Shown: positions 8,345-16,201 of the stretch, piece by piece
How the letters are laid out: every line of letters begins with the position of its first letter
Numbering within the stretch: the first letter of the stretch is position 1
DNA from: Candidatus Microbacterium colombiense
GTDB lineage: Bacteria > Actinomycetota > Actinomycetes > Actinomycetales > Microbacteriaceae
DNA: 64,000 nucleotides
Assembly (NCBI GenBank): GCA_029203165.1
Contig: CP119308.1
Coordinates: 3,472,001 to 3,536,000, forward strand
Reading direction: 5' to 3'
Position numbers and translations under genes: made by a program
The notes under the pieces: model-generated
Databases searched by the model: none
Told to the model about the DNA's origin: nothing
The model's input: only the letters and a program-made list of their open reading frames with translations

Positions 8345-9748
8345 ATGGGAACCACCGTCTTCGAGCGTCAGCAGCCCGCACAGTCCGTCATCGACGAGGC
8401 CCTGCGCGACACCACCTTCGGGGTGTTCTGGCTCGATGATGTGGAGCGGCCCACCTATCCGTCGCTGTCGGGGTCGGTGCACGCCGACCTCGTGATCGTC
8501 GGCGGCGGGTACACCGGGCTGTGGACGGCGATCCGCGCCAAGGAGCGCAACCCCGAGCAGCGGGTCGTGCTGCTGGAGGCCTCGCGCGTGGCGTGGGCGG
8601 CGTCTGGTCGCAACGGCGGCTTCTGCGAATCCAGCCTCACGCACGGGCACGAGAACGGGGTGAACCGCTGGCCCGAGGAGATCGACCGGCTCGAGGAGCT
8701 CGGCCACGAGAACCTCGACGGCATCGAGCAGACGATCGCGCGCTACGGCATGGACACCGACTTCGAGCGGACCGGCCAGCTGGCCGTGGCCGTCGAGCCC
8801 CACCAGATCGACTGGCTGCGCGAGGAGGACGGGTTCCTCGATGCCGCCGCCGTGCAGGCCGAAGTGCACTCCGAGACCTTCTTGGCCGGATCCTGGGACC
8901 GCGACGGGTGCGCCATGGTGCACCCCGCCAAGCTCGGGCTGGAGCTCGCTCGCGTCGCCACCGAGCTCGGTGTCGAGATCCACGAGCGCACGATGGTGCG
9001 ATTCGTCGAGGGCGACGGCAGCTCGGCGATCAGCCTGGTGACCGACGGCGGACGCGTGACAGCGGATGCCGTGGCACTGGGCACGAACGTTTTCCCCTCG
9101 TTGCTCAAGAGAAACCGCCTGATGACCGTGCCGGTCTACGACTACGTGCTCATGACCGAGCCGCTGTCGACCGCGCAACTGGCATCCATCGGCTGGTCGA
9201 ACCGCCAGGGCCTCGCCGACAGCGCGAACCAGTTCCACTACTACCGCCTCACCGCCGACAACCGCATCCTGTTCGGCGGATACGACGCGATCTACCACTA
9301 CGGCGGCAAGGTGCGCCCGGAGTACGAGGATCGGATGGAGAGCCACCGCCGCCTGGCCTCGCACTTCTTCACGACGTTCCCGCAGCTCGCAGGGCTCTCC
9401 TTCACGCACCGTTGGGCGGGCGCGATCGACTCGTCGAGCCGCTTCTGCGCGTTCTTCGGCACCGCCCGCAAGGGGCGCGTGGCGTACGCGACCGGCTTCA
9501 CCGGGCTCGGCGTCGGGGCGGCCCGGTTCGCCGCCGACGTGATGCTCGACAAGCTGTCGGGGGTCGAGACCGAGCGCACCGCGCTGAAGATGGTGCGCGA
9601 ACGCCCGGTGCCGTTCCCGCCGGAGCCCGCCGCCGCGATCGGCATCAATCTGGTGCGCGCGGCGATGAATCAGGCCGACCACCGCGACGGCAAGCGCAAC
9701 CTGTTCCTCAAGACGCTCGACGCCCTCGGCATGGGATTCGACTCATGA
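8345..9748 (+). CDS. FAD-dependent amine oxidase (DAO/PuuB-like)
   Basis: 467 residues. An FAD-binding DLVIVGGGYTGLWTA motif lies near residues 44-58 and SGRNGGFCE near 86, typical of the D-amino-acid oxidase/gamma-glutamylputrescine oxidase fold; the C-terminal GFTGLGVGAARFAAD is the second FAD contact. The ATG at 8345 has a GGAG 6 nt upstream. Oxidation of an amine would give the aldehyde used by the enzyme at 6316-7749. The stop overlaps the next ATG (ATGA). The exact amine is not determined. Confidence 0.85.
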   Translation: MGTTVFERQQPAQSVIDEALRDTTFGVFWLDDVERPTYPSLSGSVHADLVIVGGGYTGLWTAIRAKERNPEQRVVLLEASRVAWAASGRNGGFCESSLTHGHENGVNRWPEEIDRLEELGHENLDGIEQTIARYGMDTDFERTGQLAVAVEPHQIDWLREEDGFLDAAAVQAEVHSETFLAGSWDRDGCAMVHPAKLGLELARVATELGVEIHERTMVRFVEGDGSSAISLVTDGGRVTADAVALGTNVFPSLLKRNRLMTVPVYDYVLMTEPLSTAQLASIGWSNRQGLADSANQFHYYRLTADNRILFGGYDAIYHYGGKVRPEYEDRMESHRRLASHFFTTFPQLAGLSFTHRWAGAIDSSSRFCAFFGTARKGRVAYATGFTGLGVGAARFAADVMLDKLSGVETERTALKMVRERPVPFPPEPAAAIGINLVRAAMNQADHRDGKRNLFLKTLDALGMGFDS

Positions 9749-10092
9749 GCGCACTCGCCGCGGGCACCGGTGTGGATGCCGCTGGCGTCACACTCACCCA
9801 TGAACCTCTCCCGGCCGAGGAAGTGCGTCAGGGCAACCCGACGACGGGCACGCAGGCGCTTGCGGCGCTGGGCGGGGTCGAGATCGGCATCTGGGAGATG
9901 ACGCCAGGCACGGCCACCGACACCGAGGTCGACGAGGTGTTCGTCGTGCTCTCAGGGCACGCCACGATCGCCTTCGACGACCCGGCCCTGCCCGCACTCA
10001 CAGTCGGACCCGGCTCGGTCGTACGCCTGGCCGAGGGGCAGCGCACCGCATGGACGGTCACCGAGACGCTGCGCAAGATCTACATCGCCTGA
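9745..10092 (+). CDS. Small cupin-domain protein
   Basis: 115 residues forming one cupin barrel: EVDEVFVVLSGHATI then GPGSVVRLAEGQRTAW are cupin motifs 1 and 2 (the motif 1 histidines are not all conserved). It starts inside the stop of the amine oxidase (ATGA), so it is co-translated with it. Such small cupins often accompany amino-acid or polyamine oxidases as accessory or regulatory proteins; the biochemical role here is unknown. A GAGGCG-TACT-CGCCTC hairpin at 10091-10106 begins inside its stop codon and may terminate transcription. Confidence 0.75.
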   Translation: MSALAAGTGVDAAGVTLTHEPLPAEEVRQGNPTTGTQALAALGGVEIGIWEMTPGTATDTEVDEVFVVLSGHATIAFDDPALPALTVGPGSVVRLAEGQRTAWTVTETLRKIYIA

Positions 10093-10131
10093 GGCGTACT
10101 CGCCTCCCCAGCTCGCCGCGGCCCAGTGAAG

Positions 10132-10180
10132 TTGACACCTGTTGCCGCTATGGCGCTCGGATGGCGACATGAGGGGCCAA
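10132..10180. repeat. 49-bp palindromic repeat, copy 2 (doublet A, first)
   Basis: Starts TTGACACCTGTTGCCGCTAT and ends in the degenerate arm GAGGGGCCAA. The inner arms GCCGCTAT/ATGGCGAC pair as well. The second copy of the doublet begins exactly 74 bp downstream, leaving a 25-bp spacer. It lies between the cupin gene and the convergent DUF559-like gene. Confidence 0.85.
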
Positions 10181-10205
10181 CTTCTCGCGCAACTGATCCC
10201 CGGAG

Positions 10206-10254
10206 TTGACACCTGTTGCCGCTATGCAGCTCCGATAGCGACATGAGGTGCCAC
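10206..10254. repeat. 49-bp palindromic repeat, copy 3 (doublet A, second)
   Basis: Begins TTGACACCTGTTGCCGCTAT, has a short loop near GCAGCTCC, then GATAGCGACATGAGGTGCCA on the right arm. The left and right arms pair over about 18-20 bp, one of the better hairpins of the family. It is in the same orientation as copy 2 and 74 bp from it. Confidence 0.87.
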
Positions 10255-10257
10255 ATC

Positions 10258-10337
10258 CGCACGCACGCACGCACGTCCTGGGGCCCTCACGTCCTCAGGC
10301 CCTCAGACCCTCAGGCCCTCCAGCCCTCAGGCCCTCC
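10258..10337. repeat. Low-complexity tandem repeats (ACGC)n and (CCCTCAGGCC)n
   Basis: An ACGC run (10258-10275) is followed by about five degenerate copies of a 10-bp unit CCCTCAGGCC (10284-10337). The second block runs over the stop codon of the minus-strand gene ending at 10327. It adjoins repeat doublet A. No coding function is suggested; it may mark slippage or past rearrangement at the edge of the repeat-flanked segment. Confidence 0.7.
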
Positions 10338-11313
10338 AACCGTGTCGCGCGAGAGCCTCTCTCACCACACGTACCGCGACGGGCCGAGCACCGCGGACAT
10401 GCGCAGAAGTGAGTCGGACGACCTCGTACCCTTCCGCAACATACGCCGCATATTTCTCGATGTCGCGGTTCCATTGACGGCGTGACGTGCGGTGGTGGTC
10501 GCCCTCGATCTCCACGAGCACCTTCCACTCCGGGTAGGCGACTTCGGTCACACCGATCAGCTCGCCTCGACGATCGCGGACCACCATGTCCAGCGTCGGC
10601 ATCGGGAGTCCCGCGGCGGCAGCATCCAATCGGAATTCCGTCTCCAAGGGTGAGGCACTCGCGGTGCACACCTGCGCGACCGCGGCGCGGAGTCTGTGCA
10701 CACCGCGCCGGGTTCCCGCCGCCGCAGCGGATTGCAGCTGTTCGATCGTCGCAAGCGCTCGATCGGGTCGACGGCGAGCGCTCGCATCACGAGGGATGTG
10801 CACCGCGGCATCTCCCACGACGACGAGCTCGCGAACCGACAGCTCATCGCCCAGAGTCGCCCACGTCGATGCAGGACTCGCCAGCCGGAGCCCGTCCCTG
10901 TCGCGCACGGTGACGAGGTGAGCCGCGACCTGCCGCCCGGCGATGCCGCGCCGGCGCGGAGCCCGATGAGGCGCGGGGACCGCCACCTCCAGCGGTCCAT
11001 CGCACTCGACGGGTAGCTGCCAGATCCCGGCGGCTGTGCGTCCGCAGAAGAACGCATGGGCCACCATCAGCGGGCGATACATCTGAGCACGAGCCAGCGT
11101 CCTTGTGCGCATCGCTCGGTCGCGCGCGAAGGGTTCGAGGTCTACTTCCTCCTCTTCGCCCTCATCGAGGGATGCGATCGCAAGCAGCCCTCGATGCACG
11201 TGGACGAGATCGCGCGCCCGCAATCGCCGCGCCGTGACGCCGGCCGCCCGCGCCTGTTCCGGCGTGAAGACAGGGCCGAGGGAGCTCGGGAGCGCAAGAG
11301 GTGGTCGAGACAT
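10327..11313 (-). CDS. DUF559-type protein with AbiEi-like N-terminal domain
   Basis: 328 residues. The N-terminus (FTPEQARAAGVTARRLRARD) resembles the winged-helix domain of AbiEi-type antitoxins. The C-terminus (VLVEIEGDHHR, then RQWNRDIEKYAAYVAEG and EVVRLTS) resembles the DUF559/Vsr-like endonuclease fold with its Glu-Asp pair. Proteins of this architecture are common, of unknown function, in Actinobacteria. Start 11313 is chosen where the conserved region begins; an upstream start at 11391 is possible. The gene is flanked on both sides by 49-bp repeat doublets, so it may be accessory cargo. No partner toxin is adjacent. Confidence 0.65.
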   Translation of the reverse strand: MSRPPLALPSSLGPVFTPEQARAAGVTARRLRARDLVHVHRGLLAIASLDEGEEEEVDLEPFARDRAMRTRTLARAQMYRPLMVAHAFFCGRTAAGIWQLPVECDGPLEVAVPAPHRAPRRRGIAGRQVAAHLVTVRDRDGLRLASPASTWATLGDELSVRELVVVGDAAVHIPRDASARRRPDRALATIEQLQSAAAAGTRRGVHRLRAAVAQVCTASASPLETEFRLDAAAAGLPMPTLDMVVRDRRGELIGVTEVAYPEWKVLVEIEGDHHRTSRRQWNRDIEKYAAYVAEGYEVVRLTSAHVRGARPVAVRVVREALARHGWRA

Positions 11314-11455
11314 GCCCCGATCCTGCAGGCGGCGACAGACCTTCGGATGCCGTCGCCCCGGCATCCGAGGAGGACTCGTTTCTGAGGCCACCTGTGCAGA
11401 AATAGTGCCCCTCCCGCTTCCCTGCCATCGGCCTGGCTGGGCACCTCAGCCCGAC

Positions 11456-11504
11456 TTGGCACCTCACGCCGCTATCCGAACCCCAGACCGACAACAGGTG
11501 TCAA
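11456..11504. repeat. 49-bp palindromic repeat, copy 4 (doublet B, first)
   Basis: Begins TTGGCACCTCACGCCGCTAT and ends CGACAACAGGTGTCAA. The next copy starts 74 bp downstream with the flank CAGCCCGAC shared by both copies. It lies between the DUF559-like gene and the carboxylesterase. Confidence 0.87.
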
Positions 11505-11529
11505 CTTCGCCGCTGCGCCCCAGCCCGAC

Positions 11530-11578
11530 TTGGCACCTCATGCCGCTATCCGAGCCCCAGACCGACAACAGGTGTCAA
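11530..11578. repeat. 49-bp palindromic repeat, copy 5 (doublet B, second)
   Basis: Nearly identical to copy 4 (TTGGCACCTCATGCCGCTAT ... GACAACAGGTGTCAA). Its last four bases overlap the stop end of the carboxylesterase gene at 11575, so the hairpin would form right at the 3' end of that mRNA. Confidence 0.87.
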
Positions 11579-13068
11579 CTTCCTCGCACAGCGCCCAGCA
11601 GCGGGCGCACCGAGGCGTAGGCATCCGCGAGGTCGCGGCTCGGGGTGTCGTACACGCGCGCGATGCCCGCCTCCCCCTCGTGCCGTGGCCACCCCGGGTC
11701 GCCACCGGTGATGAACGCGACCGCGGCGCCGTGCACCTCGTCAGCGAGCGCCTGCGGAGGGTTCGGGCCGGCGAGAGGCTCCATGGCTGGGCCGTCGAGG
11801 CAGTCGAAGAAGAACGGCACGTCGAGGCAGTGCTCGGCGAAGCCGAAGCGACCGGAGGGCCACGCGAACCGGTACACCCAAGTCGGCGCAGAACCCCGGT
11901 CGGCCAGCACCTGCAGCAGCGGAGCCCGGAACATCCGGTCCGTCAGCAGGCGCCCGGCAAGGCGCGCGGTACCGAGACCGGCGACGTCGGTGTTCGCGGC
12001 GAGATACTCCCGCCGCGCACTGTTCGGCAGGCCCAGTCGGTTCAACAGCGGGCCCCGCGGCACCCAGCGCAGCGCCCTCGCAGCCGAGGAGAACGCCATC
12101 GTGAACTCGTCATCGGTCGCGCCTAGCACGAGCGGCTTGTCGGCGCCGACGCCCGCGGCGAGCGACTCACGGGTCGACCGGGGCAGCAGATCGCCGTCGA
12201 TCGTCGGGCCGAGCGGCAGACCGTCCTCGACCACGCTCCCGATCGACGACGGACCCAGCCTCGTGGCCTTCTTCTGCAGCGCGAGCACACGATCCTCGTC
12301 CAGCGAGGCGAACCCCGACACGGTCGGCTCGACCCCGGCCCTGGCAGCCAGCGCTCGACCGAACGCCTCGGCACGCGCGGCGGCCACATCGGCGAGCGCC
12401 GCAGACAGCGCGTAGACCCCGTGGAACAGATGCTGTGCCTGCTCCATCCCCAGCAGCGTCAGCACCGCGCCGCCGCCCGCGGACTGCCCGGCGATCGTCA
12501 CCCGTGCGGGGTCACCGCCGAACGCCGCGATGTTCTGTTGCACCCACTCCAGCCCGAGCAGCCAGTCGCGCACGCCACGGTTCGACGGCGCATCCTCGAT
12601 CCACCCGAAGCCGTCGAACCCGAGCCGGTACGAGATCGACACCGTCACGACGCCGTCGCGGTTGAAGTTGCGTCCGTCGTACCAGGTGCTCGCCGGGGAG
12701 CCGGCGAAGTAGCCGCCGCCGTGGATCCACACCAGCACCGGCAGGCCCTGCGCGCGCGGGGTCGGATCGGGCGTGAAGACGTTCACGTTGAGGATCGAGT
12801 CGCCCGCGACGCTGGGCTCGGGGATCAGCGTCACCCCGGGATCGCCGCGCTGCGCGGTGGCGGCGAACTCGAGCGCGTCGAGCACCCCCTCCCACGGCGA
12901 CTTCGGCACGGGAGCCTGGAAGCGCAGCGGCCCGATCGGCGCCTCCGCGAACGGGATGCCGAGGAACGCCGCCGAACGCGGATCACCCCTGCCGCCGGTG
13001 GTCGGACGCCAGCGCCCGCGCACCCGCCCCGCGCCGGTCTCGACCTCGACGAAGTCCGTATCGGTCAT
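11575..13068 (-). CDS. Type B carboxylesterase
   Basis: 497-residue alpha/beta hydrolase of the carboxylesterase/PNB-esterase family. The nucleophile elbow reads VTIAGQSAGGGAV (serine near residue 200), the oxyanion motif is VWIHGGGYFAG, and FLGIPFAEAPIG is the typical early signature. The ATG at 13068 has a GGAAGG ribosome binding site; the GTG at 13071 is less likely. There is no signal peptide, so it is probably cytoplasmic. Physiological substrate is unknown; the neighbours (methyltransferase, lipoate ligase) do not help. Confidence 0.88.
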   Translation of the reverse strand: MTDTDFVEVETGAGRVRGRWRPTTGGRGDPRSAAFLGIPFAEAPIGPLRFQAPVPKSPWEGVLDALEFAATAQRGDPGVTLIPEPSVAGDSILNVNVFTPDPTPRAQGLPVLVWIHGGGYFAGSPASTWYDGRNFNRDGVVTVSISYRLGFDGFGWIEDAPSNRGVRDWLLGLEWVQQNIAAFGGDPARVTIAGQSAGGGAVLTLLGMEQAQHLFHGVYALSAALADVAAARAEAFGRALAARAGVEPTVSGFASLDEDRVLALQKKATRLGPSSIGSVVEDGLPLGPTIDGDLLPRSTRESLAAGVGADKPLVLGATDDEFTMAFSSAARALRWVPRGPLLNRLGLPNSARREYLAANTDVAGLGTARLAGRLLTDRMFRAPLLQVLADRGSAPTWVYRFAWPSGRFGFAEHCLDVPFFFDCLDGPAMEPLAGPNPPQALADEVHGAAVAFITGGDPGWPRHEGEAGIARVYDTPSRDLADAYASVRPLLGAVRGS

Positions 13069-13097
13069 CACAGCATCCTTCCGCGAGCGCAGAGCGC

Positions 13098-14153
13098 TCA
13101 GCCGGACGTCACCTCGGCGTGCGGCATCCGTTCGCTCATCACCCGCACGGCCTCGGGGTTGTCGTCGACGAGCACCGCGTTCCGTCCGAGTGCCGATGCC
13201 ACCGCGCCCGTCGTGCCACTGCCGGCGAAGAGGTCGAGTACGCGGTCACCGGGGCGGCTGGACGCACGGATGATCCGGCGCAGGATCCCCTCCGGCTTCT
13301 GCGTCGGATACCCGGTCTTCTCGCGGCCGGTCGTCGGCACGATCGTGTGCCACCAGACGTCGGTGGGCAGTTTTCCGCGCGCGGCCTTCTCCGGCGTCAC
13401 GAGCCCGGGCGCCATGTAGGGCTCCCGGTCGACCTCGTCGGAGTCGAAGTAGTACGTCCGCGGGTTCTTCACGTAGACCAGGATGGTGTCGTGCTTGGTG
13501 GGCCAGCGCCGGCGCGACTTCGCCCCGTAGTCGTACGCCCAGATGAGTTCGTTGAGGAAGGAGTCGCGCCCGAACACGGCGTCGAGCATGACCTTGGCGT
13601 AGTGCGCCTCGCGGTAGTCGAGGTGCAGGTACAGGGTGCCGTCGTCGGCGAGCAGCCGCCACGCCTCTTCCAACCGCGGCATCAGGAACGCGCCGTAGTC
13701 GTCGAACCGGTCGTCATAGGTGCGCAGCATGCCCCGCACCCGCTCGTACGCGTGGCCGTGGAACCCGTGCCGGATCTCGGTCTCACCGGCCGGCTGTTCA
13801 TAACTCCTCAAAGAATCCGCGCCGGCCTCGGCCCCTCCCCGTGACTCCGCGGCGGGGGCCGCCGCCACCCCCGGTTCTTGAGGAGTTGTGGACGCGCGGC
13901 GGGCGGTGACCACCTGCCGCTCCTGGGCACGCCCGGTGTTGAACGGCGGATCGAGGTAGATGAGGGTGAAGGTTGCCGAGGGTAGGGTCGCCGCCGCGAC
14001 GAGGTTGTCGCCCTCGATGATCGTGACGGCGCCGGGCGCCTCCGTCGGAGAAATGCTCTTGCCTCGGCCGGATTCGAGGGATTCGGCCGAGGGAACTGCT
14101 TTCGGCCGAGCCTCGGGTCCGTCGCCGGCTGCACCCATCGAAGGGTCGGTCAC
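13098..14153 (-). CDS. Orphan site-specific DNA methyltransferase (beta-class order)
   Basis: 351 residues. Motif order is that of beta-class amino-methyltransferases: catalytic motif IV LIYLDPPFNTG near residues 64-74, then TLYLHLDYREAHYAK, a central HDTILVYVKN, and the SAM-binding VLDLFAGSGTTGAV near residue 310. The GTG at 14153 is chosen because it overlaps the lipoate ligase stop as GTGA. Residues about 88-119, just after motif IV, are encoded by a 97-bp inverted-repeat element found elsewhere in the window (13796-13892). No restriction endonuclease is adjacent. Target sequence is unknown. Confidence 0.82.
   Translation of the reverse strand: MTDPSMGAAGDGPEARPKAVPSAESLESGRGKSISPTEAPGAVTIIEGDNLVAAATLPSATFTLIYLDPPFNTGRAQERQVVTARRASTTPQEPGVAAAPAAESRGGAEAGADSLRSYEQPAGETEIRHGFHGHAYERVRGMLRTYDDRFDDYGAFLMPRLEEAWRLLADDGTLYLHLDYREAHYAKVMLDAVFGRDSFLNELIWAYDYGAKSRRRWPTKHDTILVYVKNPRTYYFDSDEVDREPYMAPGLVTPEKAARGKLPTDVWWHTIVPTTGREKTGYPTQKPEGILRRIIRASSRPGDRVLDLFAGSGTTGAVASALGRNAVLVDDNPEAVRVMSERMPHAEVTSG
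13796..13892. repeat. Terminal-inverted-repeat element, copy A (inside methyltransferase gene)
   Basis: Begins GTTCATAACTCCTCAAAGAA and ends TTCTTGAGGAGTTGTGGAC; the ends are inverted repeats of about 18 bp around a GC-rich centre. Related elements occur at 37206-37291 and 62584-62681, both intergenic. Here the element is wholly inside the methyltransferase reading frame, which stays open through it, adding about 32 residues rich in Ala, Gly and Glu. Confidence 0.85.
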
Positions 14154-15199
14154 GGCACCCGGTGCAGCCACGCGTCGGTGGCGAACTTCGACTCGACGAG
14201 TGCCTCGGCGTCGGCGTACTCCTCAGGCGTGATCGCCCCGGTCTCGGCATCCGTGAGCGAGCGGAAGGTGCCGATGAAGCGGTCGATGATCTCGGCGCGT
14301 TCGAGCCCGGTCTGGCTGCGCAGCGGATCGACGCGCTTCGCGGCCGACGTGGTGCCCTTGTCGCTCAGCTTCTCGCGGCCGATGCGCAGCACCTCGGTCA
14401 TCATCTGACCGTCGATGTCGTACGAGAGCGTCGCGTGGTGCAGCACTCCGCCGTTGGCGAGGCGCTTCTGCGCGGCCCCGCCGATCTTGCCCGTCGGGCT
14501 CGCGATGTCGTTGAGCGGCTGGTAGACCGCGTCGATGCCGAGCGAGCGCAGCGCCTGCAGCACCCAGTCGTCGAGGAAGGCGTAGGAGTCGGCGAAGGTC
14601 ATGCCCGCGACGAGGGATGCCGGCACGTAGAGCGAGTACGTGATGATCTGCCCTGCGGCCATGAGCATCGCGCCTCCGCCGGAGATGCGGCGCACGACGT
14701 CGAAGCCGTGTCTGGCCGCGCCCTCGGGGTCGACCTCGTTGCGGTACGACTGGAAGGAGCCGATGACCACGGCCGACTCGTCCCACTCCCAGATGCGCAG
14801 GGTGGGGCGGCGGCGGCCTTCACCCACGCGGGCGGTGAGCACCTCGTCGAGCGCCAGGTTCATGCGCGGCGAGACGGCCTTGTCGTGCACGATCTCCCAG
14901 TCGAAGTCGCGCCAGCCCGGAGCGGTCACGAGCGCACGGCGCACGGCCGTTCCCACCGCATCGGGGGTGAAGCCGAGCAGTTGCGCACCGGCGGGCAGAG
15001 CCTCACGCACCGCCACGGCGATCGCGGTGGCATCCGTCTCGACCGGCAACCCGGTGACCGCGGCGTTGATGTCGTCGAGCGCCGAGTCCGGTTCGAGGAA
15101 GAAGTCGCCCGCGAGGCGGAACCGCGCGATCCGACCGTCTTCGACGTCCAGGTCGACGACGACGAGCTTTCCCCCTGGGACCTTGTATTCACCGTGCAC
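14150..15199 (-). CDS. lplA: Lipoate-protein ligase with N-terminal accessory domain
   Basis: 349 residues. The catalytic BPL/LplA domain (about residues 110-330) carries LALDEVLTARVG, VVRRISGGGAMLMAAGQ (the RRxSGGG lipoyl-AMP site) and GKIGGAAQKRLANGGVLHHATL. An N-terminal block of about 95 residues (GKLVVVDLDVEDGRIARFRLAGDF) resembles the small accessory domain that E. coli LplA carries at its C-terminus, so domain order is swapped, as seen in other actinobacterial ligases. Start is GTG at 15199, with a -10-like TAAGCT 6 nt before it, so the mRNA may be leaderless. Attaches lipoate to dehydrogenase complexes or GcvH. Confidence 0.85.
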   Translation of the reverse strand: MHGEYKVPGGKLVVVDLDVEDGRIARFRLAGDFFLEPDSALDDINAAVTGLPVETDATAIAVAVREALPAGAQLLGFTPDAVGTAVRRALVTAPGWRDFDWEIVHDKAVSPRMNLALDEVLTARVGEGRRRPTLRIWEWDESAVVIGSFQSYRNEVDPEGAARHGFDVVRRISGGGAMLMAAGQIITYSLYVPASLVAGMTFADSYAFLDDWVLQALRSLGIDAVYQPLNDIASPTGKIGGAAQKRLANGGVLHHATLSYDIDGQMMTEVLRIGREKLSDKGTTSAAKRVDPLRSQTGLERAEIIDRFIGTFRSLTDAETGAITPEEYADAEALVESKFATDAWLHRVP

Positions 15200-15244
15200 G
15201 GTTCCAGCTTAAGTCCGCACCGCCCCGCACGGCGTGACCGCGCG

Positions 15245-15982
15245 TCAGCGGCCGAGCACGACCGCCCGCTCACCGGCACGGATCGGGATCGAGTAGCGGT
15301 TGCCCTCCGGCGGCAGCGGGCACACGAACTGGTCCGAGAACGCGCACGGCGGCAGGTAGGCGCGGTTGAAGTCGATCACGGCCGTGCCGTCCTCGTCCGG
15401 CTCATCGACCGGCAGGAACCGGAACCGATAGGTCTCGCGACCGTTCGTCGCATCTCCGAACACCGCGCTCAGTCCGCCCTGCGAGGAGCGCGTGACCGTG
15501 AGCTGGTGCTCCTTCCCGCGCAGCGTGAAGTGCAGGCGTCCGGCGATGGGCGACTCCCGCGCGTCGCCGTCGACCGTGGTGATCACGACCTGCTCGCCCG
15601 GCGTCGGCTCGAAGCGGGCGGGCACCCGCCAGGCACGATCCGGACGATACACGTCGATCGCGCTGAACCGCTCCCGCTCCAACCGCGCGGGGTTGTACAC
15701 GCGCAGCGCGACGGTGCCGTTGCGGGTGAAGCGTCGCAGCTCCCGTCGACCGAGCCGCAGCGTCTGCACGCCGCGGAGCGCCACGCTCTCGCCCGACTGT
15801 CCGAGATCGCTGCCGTGGATGCCGCCGTCGCCGGTCAGAGCCCACAGGCCCGGGATGCCGTCGACCGCCGCGGGCATGGTGATGAGCCAGTTGGTCGACT
15901 CGAGCGCGGCCGGACCGTACTCGGCCCCGGCATAGCGTTCACGCGACGCGTGCCAGTCCTGCCAGTCCTTCTCGAAACTCAT
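15245..15982 (-). CDS. DUF1684 family protein
   Basis: 245 residues matching DUF1684: an N-terminal KDWQDWHASRER segment, a central beta-rich region, and the conserved C-terminal block RFLPVDEPDEDGTAVIDFNR with AYLPPCAFSDQFVCPLPP. A GGGAGG ribosome binding site precedes the ATG. The family is widespread in Actinobacteria and has no established function. No signal peptide is visible. Confidence 0.8.
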   Translation of the reverse strand: MSFEKDWQDWHASRERYAGAEYGPAALESTNWLITMPAAVDGIPGLWALTGDGGIHGSDLGQSGESVALRGVQTLRLGRRELRRFTRNGTVALRVYNPARLERERFSAIDVYRPDRAWRVPARFEPTPGEQVVITTVDGDARESPIAGRLHFTLRGKEHQLTVTRSSQGGLSAVFGDATNGRETYRFRFLPVDEPDEDGTAVIDFNRAYLPPCAFSDQFVCPLPPEGNRYSIPIRAGERAVVLGR

Positions 15983-16172
15983 CGGAGCCGTTCCCTCCCG
16001 TGCGAGGGCGCCGTGCAGGGGCCCACCTCAGCTCGTCCGCGGAATGTTGACCCGAATCTATGTCGGGCCACTCCACGGTCGTGCGATCGGTGTCACGGGG
16101 CTTCACCGGCTGTCACGCGCGTTCACAGCGCGTAACACGGCGACCCGGAGGAATGGCCGGTCGCCCACCGGG

Positions 16173-16193
16173 CCGGCCTCGGTCTGAGGCCGG
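16173..16193 (-). terminator. Hairpin terminator downstream of lipase gene
   Basis: CCGGCCTC (16173-16180), a 5-nt loop, and GAGGCCGG (16186-16193) form an 8-bp GC stem that starts 8 bp beyond the stop codon of the minus-strand lipase gene ending at 16202. No clear U-tract follows, as is common in high-GC Actinobacteria. Confidence 0.55.
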
Positions 16194-16201
16194 TACCGCC
16201 C

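Noticed and set aside
10132..10254. CRISPR-like look of repeat-spacer-repeat
   Set aside because: Each locus has only two repeats, the 49-bp repeats are near full palindromes and diverge from each other, the spacers are 25 bp, and no cas gene is present.
13098..14153. Full restriction-modification system
   Set aside because: Only the methyltransferase is present; the neighbours are a carboxylesterase and lipoate ligase, and no endonuclease or specificity subunit is seen.
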